From positions 21,487,501-21,551,500 of the forward strand of contig NC_088111.1 in the NCBI RefSeq assembly GCF_036370855.1: a stretch of 64,000 nucleotides of DNA. Reading direction: 5' to 3'. A program made the translations under genes and the position numbers. Positions within the stretch are counted from its first letter, which is position 1, and each line of letters begins with the position of its first letter. A model generated the notes under the pieces. It was not told the origin of the DNA. It was given only the letters and a program-made list of their open reading frames with translations, and made no database searches. Shown one piece after another: positions 13,771-25,559 of the stretch. This DNA comes from Dromaius novaehollandiae (lineage: Eukaryota > Chordata > Aves > Casuariiformes > Dromaiidae).

Positions 13771-15002
13771 GTGCAGGGGCTGCTGTGGGGAGTGGTTCCC
13801 TCCCTGCTACTGTTTGCATGTAGCTCTGAGCTCAGCCTGCCCAGCAACAGCAGCGGGTGCTTGCGGTGAGGCTGGCTCTCTGCCTCCCCAGCCTGTGCAG
13901 CAGGGCAAAATGGCATTCAGCACATGCTGGTGTGACTCCTACAGCTGTGCCTAGATCTGGCATCTTTGATAAGGAAAAGGGTGCAATAAACTTGATGAGT
14001 GCAAGGGGAGACTGGTGTTGTGGCAGAGCTAGTGAGGGCTGCAATATACACAAGCCCAACTGGGCTAAGAAATCCCCTGCTAGAGAGAGGACTCCCTAGG
14101 CTGGGCAAGGCCGGGGTGGCCTTGGGACCCTCCACATTTATACTGTGGCTGATGCAAAGGAGGTTGCTCTGAAGCTGACTGGAAAAATTGGTCTTCCCCC
14201 ACCTTGTCACATCCCCTTCCTGCTCCGAGAGCACAGGGCTGCCCCATTGTGACCGCAAGGTGGGAAAGGGAGAATCGGATATCAGTGTAGACATGCACTC
14301 AAGGTTTGTGAGGGGTTAAAGAGAATAGATTTAATGAAGGACTTAGACTCCAAACTGCACAGGGAGCCCTGGGAACTGCATGGAGGGATCACTGATGGGA
14401 GACTACAGGACACCCAGGTCGGATGCCCATGCAGGACTTGCTCTGTGCAAGACTCCTCACCAGATCTTCTGCAGGTGTTCTCACTATACCCATCTACAAC
14501 CTTAATAGTGTAGCACCCCAATGATTGCCCTATGTGCTTCCTGTGTGGGGTTTCAGGTCTTCCCCCTTGAACAGGACACAGCCAGACTCCCTGGGGTGGT
14601 GCAGAGGCCACCCAGTCGGCTACAGATTTTGCAGAGAGGTTTTGTTCTCAGGCAGACATGAAAAGAAATGAGAAGTGGTAGAAATAGCAGAGACATCTGT
14701 TCCCAGGAGAATAAGCACCATCCCCAGAGAATGGGGGTCCCCAAGGGAAGATGGGAAACTCCCATGACTACAGACCCAAATGGACAAGCAGTGGCATGAA
14801 GAAAAGCAGGCATTTCTGCCTAGGGAGGCAAAGATGATGCTGACAAAGGGAAAACCACAGCAGGGGCATTTCAGGCACGATGAGAACAAATGTTTTCTCT
14901 TCCTCACCCTCCTTCTTGGCTCCCCCTGTGGAGTCATTTCCAGCAGCTTTGCTCCCTTGGGCCAATAAGTGGTTTTCTAGCTCTCTCTCACACACAAACA
15001 GG
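13771..15002. other. Spacer, no gene seen
   Basis: No supported coding exon. A short stretch at about 14515-14610 (around ACTCCCTGGGGTGGTGCAGAG) recurs near 33300-33510, extending the 12-14 kb versus 28.7-31 kb duplication. Confidence 0.4.
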
Positions 15003-16272
15003 ACGGTTTGGCTCAGCGTGAACCTCACGTATCTCATCCTCGCTGTCTTCCTGAGGCAACCACTGGGTAAGCATTTGCTTCTTCTTGCTCAAGGCATAAT
15101 TCCTCTTTTCCTTGAGAAATCCTTAGCTACTCCCTCACTAGGTCTCTGCAGGGAGATGCAGTTGTATAATGGGAAAGTACTGGCGAATGATGGTTTATCC
15201 GTTATTTCACACATGCTCTCTCAAGATGCTGTTAGTGCTGGAAAAGAAAGGGGAAAAGAAACCTCCCCTGACCCCTGCGTACTACCACCTCCCACTTTCC
15301 TCTCTGCAATCATCTCTCTCTCCTTGTCTCTCTCTTCTGATTCCTCTGGGGCCAATGTTCCACAAGTGTGCTGTTGTGGGAGATCGCTGCTCTCCTGCCG
15401 TCCCTAATGCAAATCTGCAGTGCAAATACACTGGACCTTTCAAAACTGCCAAAAGCACTGGAAAGCTCTGCTCCCATTGACGTTATTAAGGTGTCCCAGC
15501 CTCCCTCCTGGCTGACTTGTGTTACACAGTGTACCCTGACCACACGTTCCATCCTGCCTGTCAACGCGACCAGAGCTCCCTCTTTCCTCCCTTCCAGCTT
15601 TGGTCTGTGTGCACTTGGGGAGCCAGGAACCACCTAAGAAATCAGGGAATTGGAAGGAGGATGTAACCTTCTCACAGTGGACCCCGATCCCCTTACCTGA
15701 CCAGAGGTGTTCTGGTGCCAGCACACGAGGGCTGAGCATGACCACCAGGGCTCTGGACAGCAGGAGAACAAGGATCACGGGCACAGAACAGCTCTCTTCC
15801 AGGGGCATCCCAGCAGGAGGTGATGGGATTATCACGCTGCAGGATCTGCACAGAGCCGAGAACTCTGAGCTCCTGATGTAGAGGAAGGGACAGAGTGCCT
15901 TCTCCCATAATGGTTTACATCCCCTCTCAGTTTGCATCCTGGAGACTTTCCCTGCAGAGTTGAAGACTCTCACTTTCTTCCAGATGCCATGGGCCAGGCC
16001 ACTGTCACACAGCAAAAGGCACGAATCACAGTGGAGGAGAAAGGTACCTTCAAGAACAGCTGCACCTATCAGGCCTCCACCTTTAATGCCTTGTTCTGGT
16101 ACCAGCAGAGGAAAGGCTGAGCCCTGCAGCTGGTCCCGTATCAGGCAGCAGCTGGTCCCAAGGAGAGTGGCCGATTCACCCCATTGCTGAACACCACCAG
16201 GAAATACAGTCTCCTGCGGCTGGAGGAAGTCAAGGTCTCGGACGCTACCTTGTACCCCTGTGCTGTGCAAGA
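15003..16272 (+). pseudogene. TRAV-like V segment, nearly intact pseudogene
   Basis: Leader exon 15003-15066 reads (T)VWLSVNLTYLILAVFL and ends phase 1 before GTAAGC, but its first codon is ACG where ATG is expected. The V exon starts at 15984 after CTTTCTTCCAG, also phase 1, with QATVTQQKARITVEEKG, first Cys in NSCTYQ, FWYQQRKG, then an in-frame TGA at 16118-16120. The same frame continues open through SGRFTPLLNTTRKYSLLRL to DATLYPCAVQ, with Pro where Tyr precedes the second Cys. Lesions: start codon, one stop, Tyr to Pro. The roughly 920-bp leader intron is long, so the leader assignment is less certain than the V exon. An octamer-like ATGCAAAT lies at 15407-15414, between leader and V exon. 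Confidence 0.8.
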
Positions 16273-16311
16273 CAGTCTGGTGCAGGAAGCTTCCTTGGCT
16301 GTGCAAAAACT
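16273..16311 (+). other. Recombination signal sequence, 23-bp spacer
   Basis: Heptamer-like CAGTCTG (16273-16279), 23-bp spacer, nonamer GCAAAAACT (16303-16311), directly after the CAVQ end of the V exon. The nonamer is good; the heptamer departs from CACAGTG in the middle. Confidence 0.6.
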
Positions 16312-19300
16312 GGAGGTGGGGAGGAGGGTGGGGGTGCCTCAGGGCAAGGCAGAGCTCTGGGGAAGGGGCCCTCAGCTCTCCCCTGGCAGCACGATTTCCC
16401 CTGTGCACCCAGGGATCTGCTGGCCAAGCTCCTCTTTCTGAAAGCGGCCGGTGTCCGTGGCCTTATAGGAAGGAGAAGTTGGTGAGGCAGCCTCTGCCTT
16501 GGAAGGGTTTTCCCTCTGTACTTTAAGATGGGACTGCACTTGCCATGGGCTGCGCAGAGAGCACATGGGCTCTTCTGATCTGATCTCTCGGCAGAGCACC
16601 AGGGCTGGAAAGAACCGCTCTGGGTGTCATCCGCATCTTGCAGTCCCATTCCAAAAGCCTTGTTCATTCTCTGCACAGCATGTTTGCCCAGATCACCAAC
16701 AGGATGGCCCTTCCCAGACTGGGTGTTTCTGAGGGACCTAAGGGATGGTGGCTCACTGCTTCAGCAGGAAGTGGAGCTGTGACCTGTGAGGAGTGGGAAT
16801 CTCTTGGGGTGGGGAGGAGCAATGGACAGGGGCCAAGGTTTCCTGGTGCATTTGCCAACCCCAATGACAATCAACTAGTATTTTCACCCACTGCTGTGCA
16901 TGTTGACCACAGTCTGTGTGTGTGTGTGGGGGGGTGGTCATGGTGATTTTTGTTCTGGATGGCAACAGCTCTTGCAGATAGCATTTTTTCACCCTGACAG
17001 TTCTGGAGGCCAGAGCCAGCAATGAGGGATATTTCAAGCCCTGGGGGCCTGAGCAGTTCCACAGAGGGCAGTTTGCTGGCAGCCCCTGCAGAGCTGAGGG
17101 GATAGGAGCTGGGGGCTGAGCTGGGAGCAGAAGCAGAGAGATCTCAGACTGGGGAACTGTCCAGGCAGTTTGCCAGCTTGAAAATATTGGCTGCACTTTA
17201 TGCATAGAAACTGTATTCAGAGCAAAAGACAGGAAAGCAAAGCCCCCATGTTTCATGTCATCAGGAGAAAGAGGATTTCCCCAGGAGAGGAAAACAAGCA
17301 AATCCGTCCCTTACCAGCCCTCTGAGAAGCTGTTAGTGGGAAACGGGGTGGGGGAGGGAATCATTTCTTTGTGTGCATGGAAATGTGGCTTTTGTGAGGG
17401 AAGCGCTGGCCTGGCCTGGAGAAACCTGGACTGGTCCTCCATGTGTGCAAGTGGCTCTGACTGAGCAGCAGAGCTTGCCCCCAGCACCTCTGACTGGGTC
17501 TGGAAACAGCCTGCTTTGGGCAGTCCTTGTACATCTGTGAGGAACAAATACTGGGAAGAGATAGGTATTTCCAGTCTGGTGGGAATAGGAGCATGTGTGT
17601 GCACACCCCAGGTTTTACTGCACTGCTTGCGGAGCTGCTCTGTGCTCGGGGACAGGCCTCAGCCAGGCAGGGTATGTGCAGCTGGGGAGATTTTACTGCT
17701 GGCGCAGGGATCTGTGGGGAAGAGTGTGCCAGGGTGAGGAGCAGAAAAGGGCTGTGCCACTCTAGTCCTGGGCATTGAACACCTTGAAGAATGCAGTGCT
17801 TGTGAAATCCCATCTCAGCTGGCCTGCCTAAGAGCATGAGGAGCTAGCCATAGATATTCACCTTTCTGGATCTACGGCACAACTCAAGGAGTGATCCCCA
17901 TGTCAGGAGTAAATACAGGTTCACAGTAACCAGTCACTCATAGATAAGAGACTGTACTCAAATGTGAGGTTTTAGAAGTACAAAGAGTATCTATCATGCA
18001 AAGAATATGCTGGATCCCCTCATGATCTAAACTGACTCCTTGGCAACCAGGAGAGTCTGAGGGGTCCTTTATTGAAGCAAAGCTTTCTTGTGAACGCGAA
18101 GAAAGACCCCATCTCGGAAGAGATTGTTCTTGTGTCCATCCCTAACTAAGTCTTTGGCAATTTGATCTGGGGAGGTAATTTCTCTCCTCCCACCAGCGTA
18201 TTGTTTCTCTCAAACAGGATAAGCCTGTTGTTTCCAAGCACAGCTACCATCTGTGCACATTCTACGTAGAGGTTAGTGGGGCTTTTTACCTACTAGTCTA
18301 TTTAAGAGAAGCCACACCTCTAAGTCAAAGGAGTATGCCATTTCTGTACTGTCCAGTGCTTCCAAGGCACTGTTCACATGTCTCTGGTTCGGGATACCAG
18401 GAGTCTGTGGAGAGAAGCCCCAAGAGAGGCATCAGGTCTGCATCCCCTGCCAGGAGAACATCACTGCCAAAGGCTGTTTCTGTGTGCCCAAAGCAGCCAC
18501 TGGGTATGCCCCAGGCCTCACAAAGTGATCAGGAACATTGGCTTTCCAAGAATGGCCTTCTCACCTAACAGCCATAACCTCACCCTGGAAGGTAGTTCCC
18601 ATTTGCTGTGCCCGTTTTTCCATTCCTGACCATTTTGTATGTAGCACATCTAGTTAGTTGTTGATGCTCCCTCAGGTGGCAACAGAAGCCTAAATGCCAG
18701 TGGTGATTGTCTTTAGTGGAGTGAACAGAAGTGTCTTGATGAAACGAGTGTCTCTACCTTTTGGTGGCAAACGGCCTTTGCTGTTAAATGTCTATTTTAT
18801 CTGTCTGTGTGAAGGGCTGTTGACAGAGACTGACTGTTCTATCCTCTATTTGGTGGACTCTGCAAGGAGGTTAAGAAGAACTTGTTGCTTCGGGGAAGGT
18901 GTGTGCCTGGGAGAAAGAGTGGCTGGAGTGGCCGGGATCCCAGGCTCCATCCAGCGCCATCCTGTGCTGTGCTGCACCACAGCATATCCCCCTCCAGCAC
19001 CCGGGTAATTCTCCAGGAGCCTGGGCCACCCCCAGCCGCAGCTCCCTGCCCCGCCAGGCCCAGCAGCATCCCCCAGGGCCATAGCATGGCTGTGCCGGAC
19101 TTGGGACTCCCGCTTGCCACCACTTGCCATAGCCAGTGGGATGCCAGGCAGTGCAGAGCAGATAGCAGGTGGCTCATGATTGATGGGGGTGGGGAAAAAG
19201 CAGGCAGTCGTATGACTGGGTGCACAAACACCTGGATTCATTTTTGAGGCTCCCAGAACGAGACCAAGGCCCATCAGTTGCATGGTGTGATGAGGTGAGT

Positions 19301-21560
19301 AGCCTTACAGGCTTGTGCAAGGCTGTTTGCAGTGTGCAGAAGAACCTTTCCCTCAGGTAGGCTTTGTGGGGGCTGTTTCATTTACTGCCTCAGCTGCATG
19401 CAATGGCCCTGTGCCCCTTCATACCCAGTCTGCAGGACCTAGCCTTCCCTGCAGGAGGGTTTGCTGCTTGGGGACTTAAAGCATTCCCTGGGCTCAGAGC
19501 CACAGCCCCCCATGACTCCTGCATCTCCTTGCCCTCTGGAGCGATCCTGAGATCCAGATCCCTGAGCTCTGGCCTTGATAGGTCTGTTGCAGGCTCTGCT
19601 CTGGTATGCTCCGTCTGTGTGCAGTTAGACCACTCATTCACACAGCCCCATCCCACAGGTTATCCTCAGGAGGCTTGCAAGTTGGTGCAGACACAGCTGT
19701 GTCATCAGGGAAAGTGGCAGTTCTGGGTGGCTGAGGTCCATCCCCCAGGAGAGAAATGTAAGGAGGAAACGACCACAGCAGGATGCTGGCATGGAGACTC
19801 CTGATGCAAGACTTTTACTGTGTTGGGCACCACTTTGCCAAGTGCTTAGAGAGCAGCGGGCCCAAAGGGGAAAAGTCAATCCTTCCTACAAGGGGGCATC
19901 CCATGAACTCTGCAAAATGAGCCTGCTCCTTTTCCCTAAGGCGGGCAGGATACTTTCTTTCAAAAGTACACTCCCAGAACAGGAAGTATGTTCCTAAACT
20001 TGCCTCCTTTCCTGGCAGCACTTGGTACTAGCTGCACTTTTGAATCCTGCAGCCATGCTGCTACCAAGCTCTTACTAAGACACCCGCCCTCAGCCCATAA
20101 GCCATGTCACTCTTTCAGCTTGTGCTGAATCCTAAGCCTAGTTCTGCCCTCCAAATCCCCTTTACTTCAGCCAGATGCAGACTCTGTTTGTTCCCTCCCA
20201 GACACTGCAGAGCTTCTGCAAGGGTGAGGCAGGGGCACCGCCTGGACTCCCAGCAGGGACGGATACACAAACACAAGGCATACGATGGTCGATATGGATC
20301 ATTTATTACCTCTGCATCTGAATGGGGGTTCCCCGGCATTTTCCCAATCGAGGCAATAATGGAGCGGGGGATCCCTGGCACTGCTGAGCATTGGTCCAGG
20401 GTGAGGAACACCGGGGGCGGGGGGGGGGGCACTAGATGAAGTTTTTATGTACCATACACGTGCAAAGTAAGCATGTTGAGCTCATTGTTATTCTCGATTC
20501 AAAGCGCAGGTGCAGCGCCACCCTGGCTCAGGCTCAGCAACATGACTATGGGTCAACATGCCCTGTTGATGCTCCTTTTCCCATGGAACGGTCTGGCTAG
20601 CTTCCATTGTCTATCTCCTCGACATTCTTCTGCACTTTCCCATACAGCTTCTTTCCCTCATCTTCCTCCCCTCCCTTTTCATCTCTGTGCTCATCTTCCT
20701 GCAGAATGGTCTCACCCTGACAACCATCCTCACTTACCCATGCTCCCCCGGGTCAGCATTACCTGTGGAGACTGAGAGGGTCCCTGGAAGTGAGGGGGGA
20801 AGTAGCACCTTTCCCACCAGCCTCTTCTGCTTCCCCAGAAAGGATTCAGAGTGTTGTGTGGAACGTGGCACTCTGTGGCCTGCCTGTATAGGCCTGCCAG
20901 CACAGTCTCAGAAAGGCATCAGAAACAGAGGGGACAGATTCCCATGCAGCCCAAGACAGACTGGTTCTCCTGAATGAAAACTGTCAGCTGTGGGTCCCTT
21001 CCTTGAGGACGTGGCAGATGGATTTCACGTTGTCATGAATGAACTGATCATAAGTGTTCCAGAGTGCTGCTCAGCTTAGGAGTTGTGTCACCACAGCTTG
21101 CCTCCCCCCTGCAAAGACTGGCACAGCTCTCACCCAGCGTTCTCTCCTCTTGCCAAGCACACGCGCAGAGTTCTCCACCCGGGGGCTTCCATTACAGCTA
21201 GCAGGCACCTTGGGCATTTGCACTGGGCAATTAAGAGTGGGGAAATTGAGAAACCAATGCACCCAGGCATTACTAGGCATGCAAAGAGTGGCAAGGGGAG
21301 GCAGCCATCACATGGCAATGGTCAGTTTTAACAAAATAGAAATGCTTGTCCAAGCTCTGCCTGGTTGTCTTTGCTCTGACCTATCACCTGCTCCTCAGCC
21401 CAGGCAGGGCCCACCTTCACCTGGGATAGATAACAGGGGCTGATTTTGTCCCTCTGACACCAACAGAGACCAAAATTGTAACCCACCACACCTTTGATTC
21501 CCCACTCTTGTCGCGGCTACTGAATCCTTTTGGACACGGCAAACCTATTCCAAACCACAG
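16312..21560. other. 5.2-kb spacer, no gene identified
   Basis: I see no exon set, V framework motif or retroelement that I can support. It holds a short TG run near 16917-16930, a G run at about 20415-20430 and otherwise mixed sequence. The short open frames lack recognisable domains or convincing splice context. Confidence 0.4.
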
Positions 21561-21569
21561 AGTGTGTGA

Positions 21570-22570
21570 GCAGCATCCTGTCACCTGCCCTGCAGCAGGT
21601 CAAGGCACCTGCTGGGCTGGGATTGGCAGTCTTTCCCCTTGTCCTGCCAGGGCCCTGCAGGGAGCGTGCATGCCCAGGGAGGCTCCTGCCTTGCCCATAA
21701 CCCAGGAGCCACCTCAGCCAAGTCCCAGCACCACTCTGAGCCAGACTTTCTTCCCCCTTCTCCCTCCCATGACAAGCAGCCCCAAGGGCCAGCCCAGGAT
21801 GAGGCAGCAGGTATTGTGTAAGACAACGCAGGGGAGAAGGAGGAGGAGAAGGGGGCCTCAGACTCACCTGGTTCACATGGAGGAGGAGGTGAGGGAAGTG
21901 GATGAGAGAACGAGGGAGTCAGGCTGGTTTCTACACTGGGCCTGCACTGCCCCAGGTGCAGCGACACCCTTGGCAGTAGTGACAGTTTTCTACGATGCTC
22001 ATAATGAACGGAAAGCATCCCAGCTAATGACATGGGCTGTGTTCCTGCTTCCCTTGAGGCTGCCTTTTCATTTTCTGGTTTATGCCATGCTCATTGCCTC
22101 AGGGAGGCTTCTTCTGAGTGATGGGATGGGAGGCCCAAGGATTCCCAGAGCAGCAGTGTATCAGTGTGGGAGAAGCCACGGAACAATTGCCAAAGGGGTC
22201 CCATGCAGGCAAGTGATGTCAGCCTGGGACAGTCCTGTGGGGTTGTTTGTGGCCCCATTCTCAGGAAGGGGTGCAGCTGCTTCCCACCCTGCAATCCCTG
22301 GAAGGATGCCCAAGGTTTCCCATGTGTGAGGATGTGGCACGTCCTTCTCTCAACCTTCCCCCCAGCTCCCTCCGATGGTCCCTAGGCCATACCTCCACAA
22401 GCAGGTGAGCTGTGTTGCCAGGTTGCATGTCTCTTCCAGGTAACACGGCTCCCAGGAGAAATCTGCTCACCTGTTAGTCTTTCTCCTCTCTCTCTGGGCA
22501 GGCAGTCCCTGAGAGTCCTCAAAGAGTGCTGTCAGCTTGCCTGGGGCCTTGTCCTGCGCAGAGCGCTCCA
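21570..22570 (-). pseudogene. Beta-keratin 5' region remnant (promoter copy without coding exon)
   Basis: This block matches 35160-36190, the upstream half of the keratin gene at 34.7 kb. Shared landmarks include CAAGGCACCTGCTGGGC, GTTTATGCCATGC and AGAGTCCTCAAAGAGTGCTG. The TATA box of the 35-kb gene (TATAAAAG on the minus strand) corresponds here to TGTAGAAA, so it is mutated. No keratin coding exon lies left of 21570, so this is a dead promoter fragment. Its right edge runs into the broken MROH copy 2. Confidence 0.65.
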
Positions 22571-24149
22571 GCCCTGCCCTGCAGTGCAGGTCCTCAGCTA
22601 CTTTCCCCGTGCCCTGCTTTGGCCAGGGCTTCCCCATAGCCCAATCCTACCTGCACTTGTCCTGGCTTGAAGGCACCCCAAATCCTGGGAGGAGTGTGAC
22701 AGTGCTGTCTGATGGGCCTCTGCCCTGCTCTGCTCTCAGCTTGACCGTGTGGCTTCCCAGTCTCTCAAGTATTTCCTCAGGAGGGGAGGCAGAAAGGGAA
22801 GAAAGGATCAGGCCACACGGACCTCGACTCTGCGCTCTGTCCTGGGCCTGTATTCCTGGCAGAGGAGGAGCCTTCGTACCAGTAGCAGGGCCACCCCTGG
22901 CTCTACCGCCCCAATAGACACATCCACATTGGTGGGTTTCAGAGTAGCTCTTCCAGCCCTGTGTCCGATGAGGGCCTCTCCCTCCCGGCAGCAAAGGGAT
23001 GCCAGTTCTGGAGGACACACAGAACAAGAGCCTTCTGGGTGCCTGCATCTGTGGCATCTTCTCCTTCCCTCCAGGTGAGGACATGCAGAGCATGGAGGCT
23101 TCTCTCTACTCCCAGGGACCTGCTGGGTCCCATGCAGAGAGCTGCTGATCGCTGCATGCTTGTCCCCAGTTACCCTGTGCTGTGGCATGGCCATAAGATG
23201 TCAGGCAGGGCAGCATCCCTGCTTTGTTTTTGCACCCTCAGCCCTTCTTGCCCTGCTCATGGTCTGGGCCTGGGGCAGTGCCCACAGGCTGGACCATCTT
23301 CTGCAGCTTATCCAGCTGGGAGGCCTCTCCCTGGACACTGGAGGGCAAGGGAGATCCCCAGCTCCTGTGGCAGGAAGAGGTCAAGTCAGTGTCCTACAGC
23401 TAAGAGAGGCTGATGGAAGAATGCCACAACCCCCACTCTTTCTTGCAGCCCCTTGATGCACTGGGTGACGTGCTGCAGGGGTCCCAGCTCTGTTTCATGT
23501 CTCTTTCTCCAGACACCCTCTCACTGACCAGCCAAGCTCCACCACTGGGGCACTCAAGGCATTGTGTCTTCCCTCCCCACCTTCCTCCCACAGCTCTTGG
23601 GGAAATACTGCTCACCTTGGAAATGACAGACACCATCCTCATGAGAGACATGAGAGACACCAGAGCCTGTGATGCCCCTGCAGCTGCCCAAGTGCCGGCC
23701 TTGGCCATGAGAAACTGCCTCCTGGCTGCAGCAAGAAAGCAGCCTGTGGCTGCTGCGCCTTGGGCTCTGGGGAAGAGTCCTCCAACACATCCAGGGCTCC
23801 CAGGCTCTGATGCCATTTGAGGCCAGCAAAGAGTGATGGGAAGGGAAAGAGGTGTCCTTGGCAGCTGGGGAGACTGCTGCCATCCCACGGCAACCCCACT
23901 GTCAGCCAAGTCCTCTCCAGGGGTCCCGGGTTGTGAGGTACATCTATGACAATCTCATGGCCCCCAAACCATCCTCCCCTGAGGGCCACGGACACCACGC
24001 CCTAGTGCCGCAGCCAGCAGGGCACTGCCCACTGCACGATCCCTGTGTGCAGAGACATGCGGCCTGTCCCTGGCTGGGGGCTGCCTGTCCTCCCTGTCCC
24101 TGCATGCCCCTGCCCTGCTGAGCAGGGCAGAAACCCAGAGCAGGGCAGT

Positions 24150-24190
24150 GGTAGGGTCAGGCTGAGGGTCAGGCTGAGGGTCAGGTGGAA
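24150..24190. repeat. 12-bp tandem repeat
   Basis: GGGTCAGGCTGA is repeated three times in the intron remnant of MROH copy 2. Confidence 0.7.
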
Positions 24191-24350
24191 GGCAGGGGCA
24201 GGAGCCAGGGGCAAGGCAGGGATTGGGGCAGAGGCAGGAGCAGGGTGTGGGCTCTGTGTCCCTGTGTGGAAGGCAGGAGGGTATTTCAGAGGTGTCTGGA
24301 GACTACCTGACCAGCGGTTTCCAGCTAATCCATTTGATCTGTTGGTCTGA

Positions 24351-24391
24351 GCTCTGCTCTGCTCTGCTCAGCTCTGCTCTGCTCTGCTCTG
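24351..24391. repeat. CTCTG pentamer microsatellite
   Basis: An array of CTCTG with one CTCAG variant replaces the 5' part of the last MROH exon in copy 2. It is absent from copies 1 and 3. Confidence 0.8.
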
Positions 24392-24495
24392 GAGACCATG
24401 GGAGAGGTGGTGGCCTCCTGCAGGGCATGGCTCTACTTTTAGCACGCTCCCAAATGCTCCAGACTCTACACACTGAGGACACCTGAGTGTGCCGG

Positions 24496-25046
24496 GCAGC
24501 CTGGGGCACTCCTGCAATCTTCCCCTACCCAAACATTAGCTGTCCCCCACCCAGCACATCCCCTCGCTGGCCTTGTGCTACAAGTTCTCCTCATTCATAC
24601 ACAATCCCCACAGAAGCAGCTTTGTTTCTTTACCACCTGTGAATGTCTTTTATTTGTGGGGACAAAGGCAAGCAAGAGAAATGGGCCATGCAAACAAGCA
24701 GGATCACCCAAGGGTGGAATGGCACCCAGTGTCTCTGGCATTAGCACCAGCTGCTCTGCTGGGCCACAAAACCTGGGGCCAAGTAAAGAGCTTTAGCTGA
24801 TCCAGCCCTCTCCAGAGGCATTGCAGGGCAGGAAAAGGAATCTGCTTTCTGCAAAGCTTGCATCACACATCTTCCTTTGTCCTGGAGCCCAGGTGCGCAT
24901 TGGCTCCCAGCACTGCAGGTGCCCTGGCTGCTCTGGCCTGCTTCTGCCAGGAAAGCAGCCTGCTGTGCCCTGCTTCTGCCACAGCCTGTGGCCCAGCATA
25001 GACCTCAAATCCTGCCTGAAGACCAGGAGCTGCCGGCAACTCCCAG
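24496..25046. repeat. Near-identical 551-bp tract, left copy
   Basis: Aligns without indels at a constant offset of 17941 to 42437-42987. By eye I find only about one to three base differences (for example a T/C in the GCTTCTGCC/GCTCCTGCC stretch near 24947). Sequence on both sides drops abruptly in identity: the left flank has indels and many substitutions, and the right flank becomes unrelated soon after 25046. It covers the MROH 3' flank. Confidence 0.85.
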
Positions 25047-25350
25047 AGCTGTCAGAGTATTGCTTGGGCCTGGTCCCTACTGGAAGGGCGGACATCAAAA
25101 GCAGCCAAGGGGTGGCATGGCACCCAGTGTCTCTGGCATTGCAAGGCAGCCCAGGATGTGCAAATGCACTTTGCCTTTGCCACAAAGCACCAGCTGCTCT
25201 GCTGGGCCACAAAACCCTGGGGCCAAGAAAAGAGCTTTAGCTGATCCAGCCCTCTCCAGAGGCATTGCAGGGCAGGAAAAGGAGCCTGCTTTCTGCAAAG
25301 CCCAGGGCTGTCAGAGCATTGCTTGGGCCTGGTCTCTACTGGAAGGGTGG
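24690..25350. repeat. Imperfect long tandem duplication in MROH 3' flank
   Basis: A unit beginning with ATGGCACCCAGTGTCTCTGG at about 24718 recurs at about 25118, and CTTTAGCTGATCCAGCCCTC recurs at 24791 and 25229. The second unit is shortened: it goes from the TTTCTGCAAAGC motif directly to CCCAGGGCTGTCAGAGCATT, which in the first unit lies ~180 bp further on. The right-hand paralogue at 42.4-43.0 kb has a single unit. Confidence 0.75.
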
Positions 25351-25559
25351 ACAGCAAAAGCAGCGGCCCTGCCATGGCTCTAAGCCCCATGGGCAGTGGG
25401 TGAGCTTGGGCTGCAGTGGGGAGGTGGCTCTGCACTGCAGCCACTGCTGGGTGCATGGGGCAGCATCGGGCCAAGGCTCCAAGTGCAGGACAGAAACCCC
25501 GAGGCAGGGGCAGGGGACAGTGGGCAGTGCCAGGGAGAGCAGGCAGCAAGGCTGGGGGA

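Larger units (their letters stand above)
22600..24486 (+). pseudogene. MROH copy 2, heavily deleted pseudogene
   Basis: Homology to the 0.2-11.2 kb gene begins in the intron after exon 4. Exon 5 is recognisable at 22991-23117 (VLEDTQNKSLLGACICGI) but its donor is GGACCT instead of GTAAGT. Part of exon 6 (about 23452-23490) is fused to intron 9 sequence, then exon 10 (about 23593-23740) and the first third of exon 11 (about 23921-23967) follow. Exons 7-9 and most of 11-21 are gone. The end of the last exon survives at about 24395-24486 with the same THTEDT-stop ending, preceded by a CTCTG array. It cannot encode an MROH protein. Confidence 0.8.

Noticed and set aside
15440-16408. 322-codon open frame on the minus strand, with a hydrophobic VILVLLLSRALVVMLS stretch
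   Set aside because: It is antisense to a V segment recognised by cysteines, Trp and an RSS. No family resemblance or splice context supports it.
20115-20432. Minus-strand 105-codon frame near a G run
   Set aside because: Begins in poly-Pro from the G run, with no recognisable domain or splice partners.
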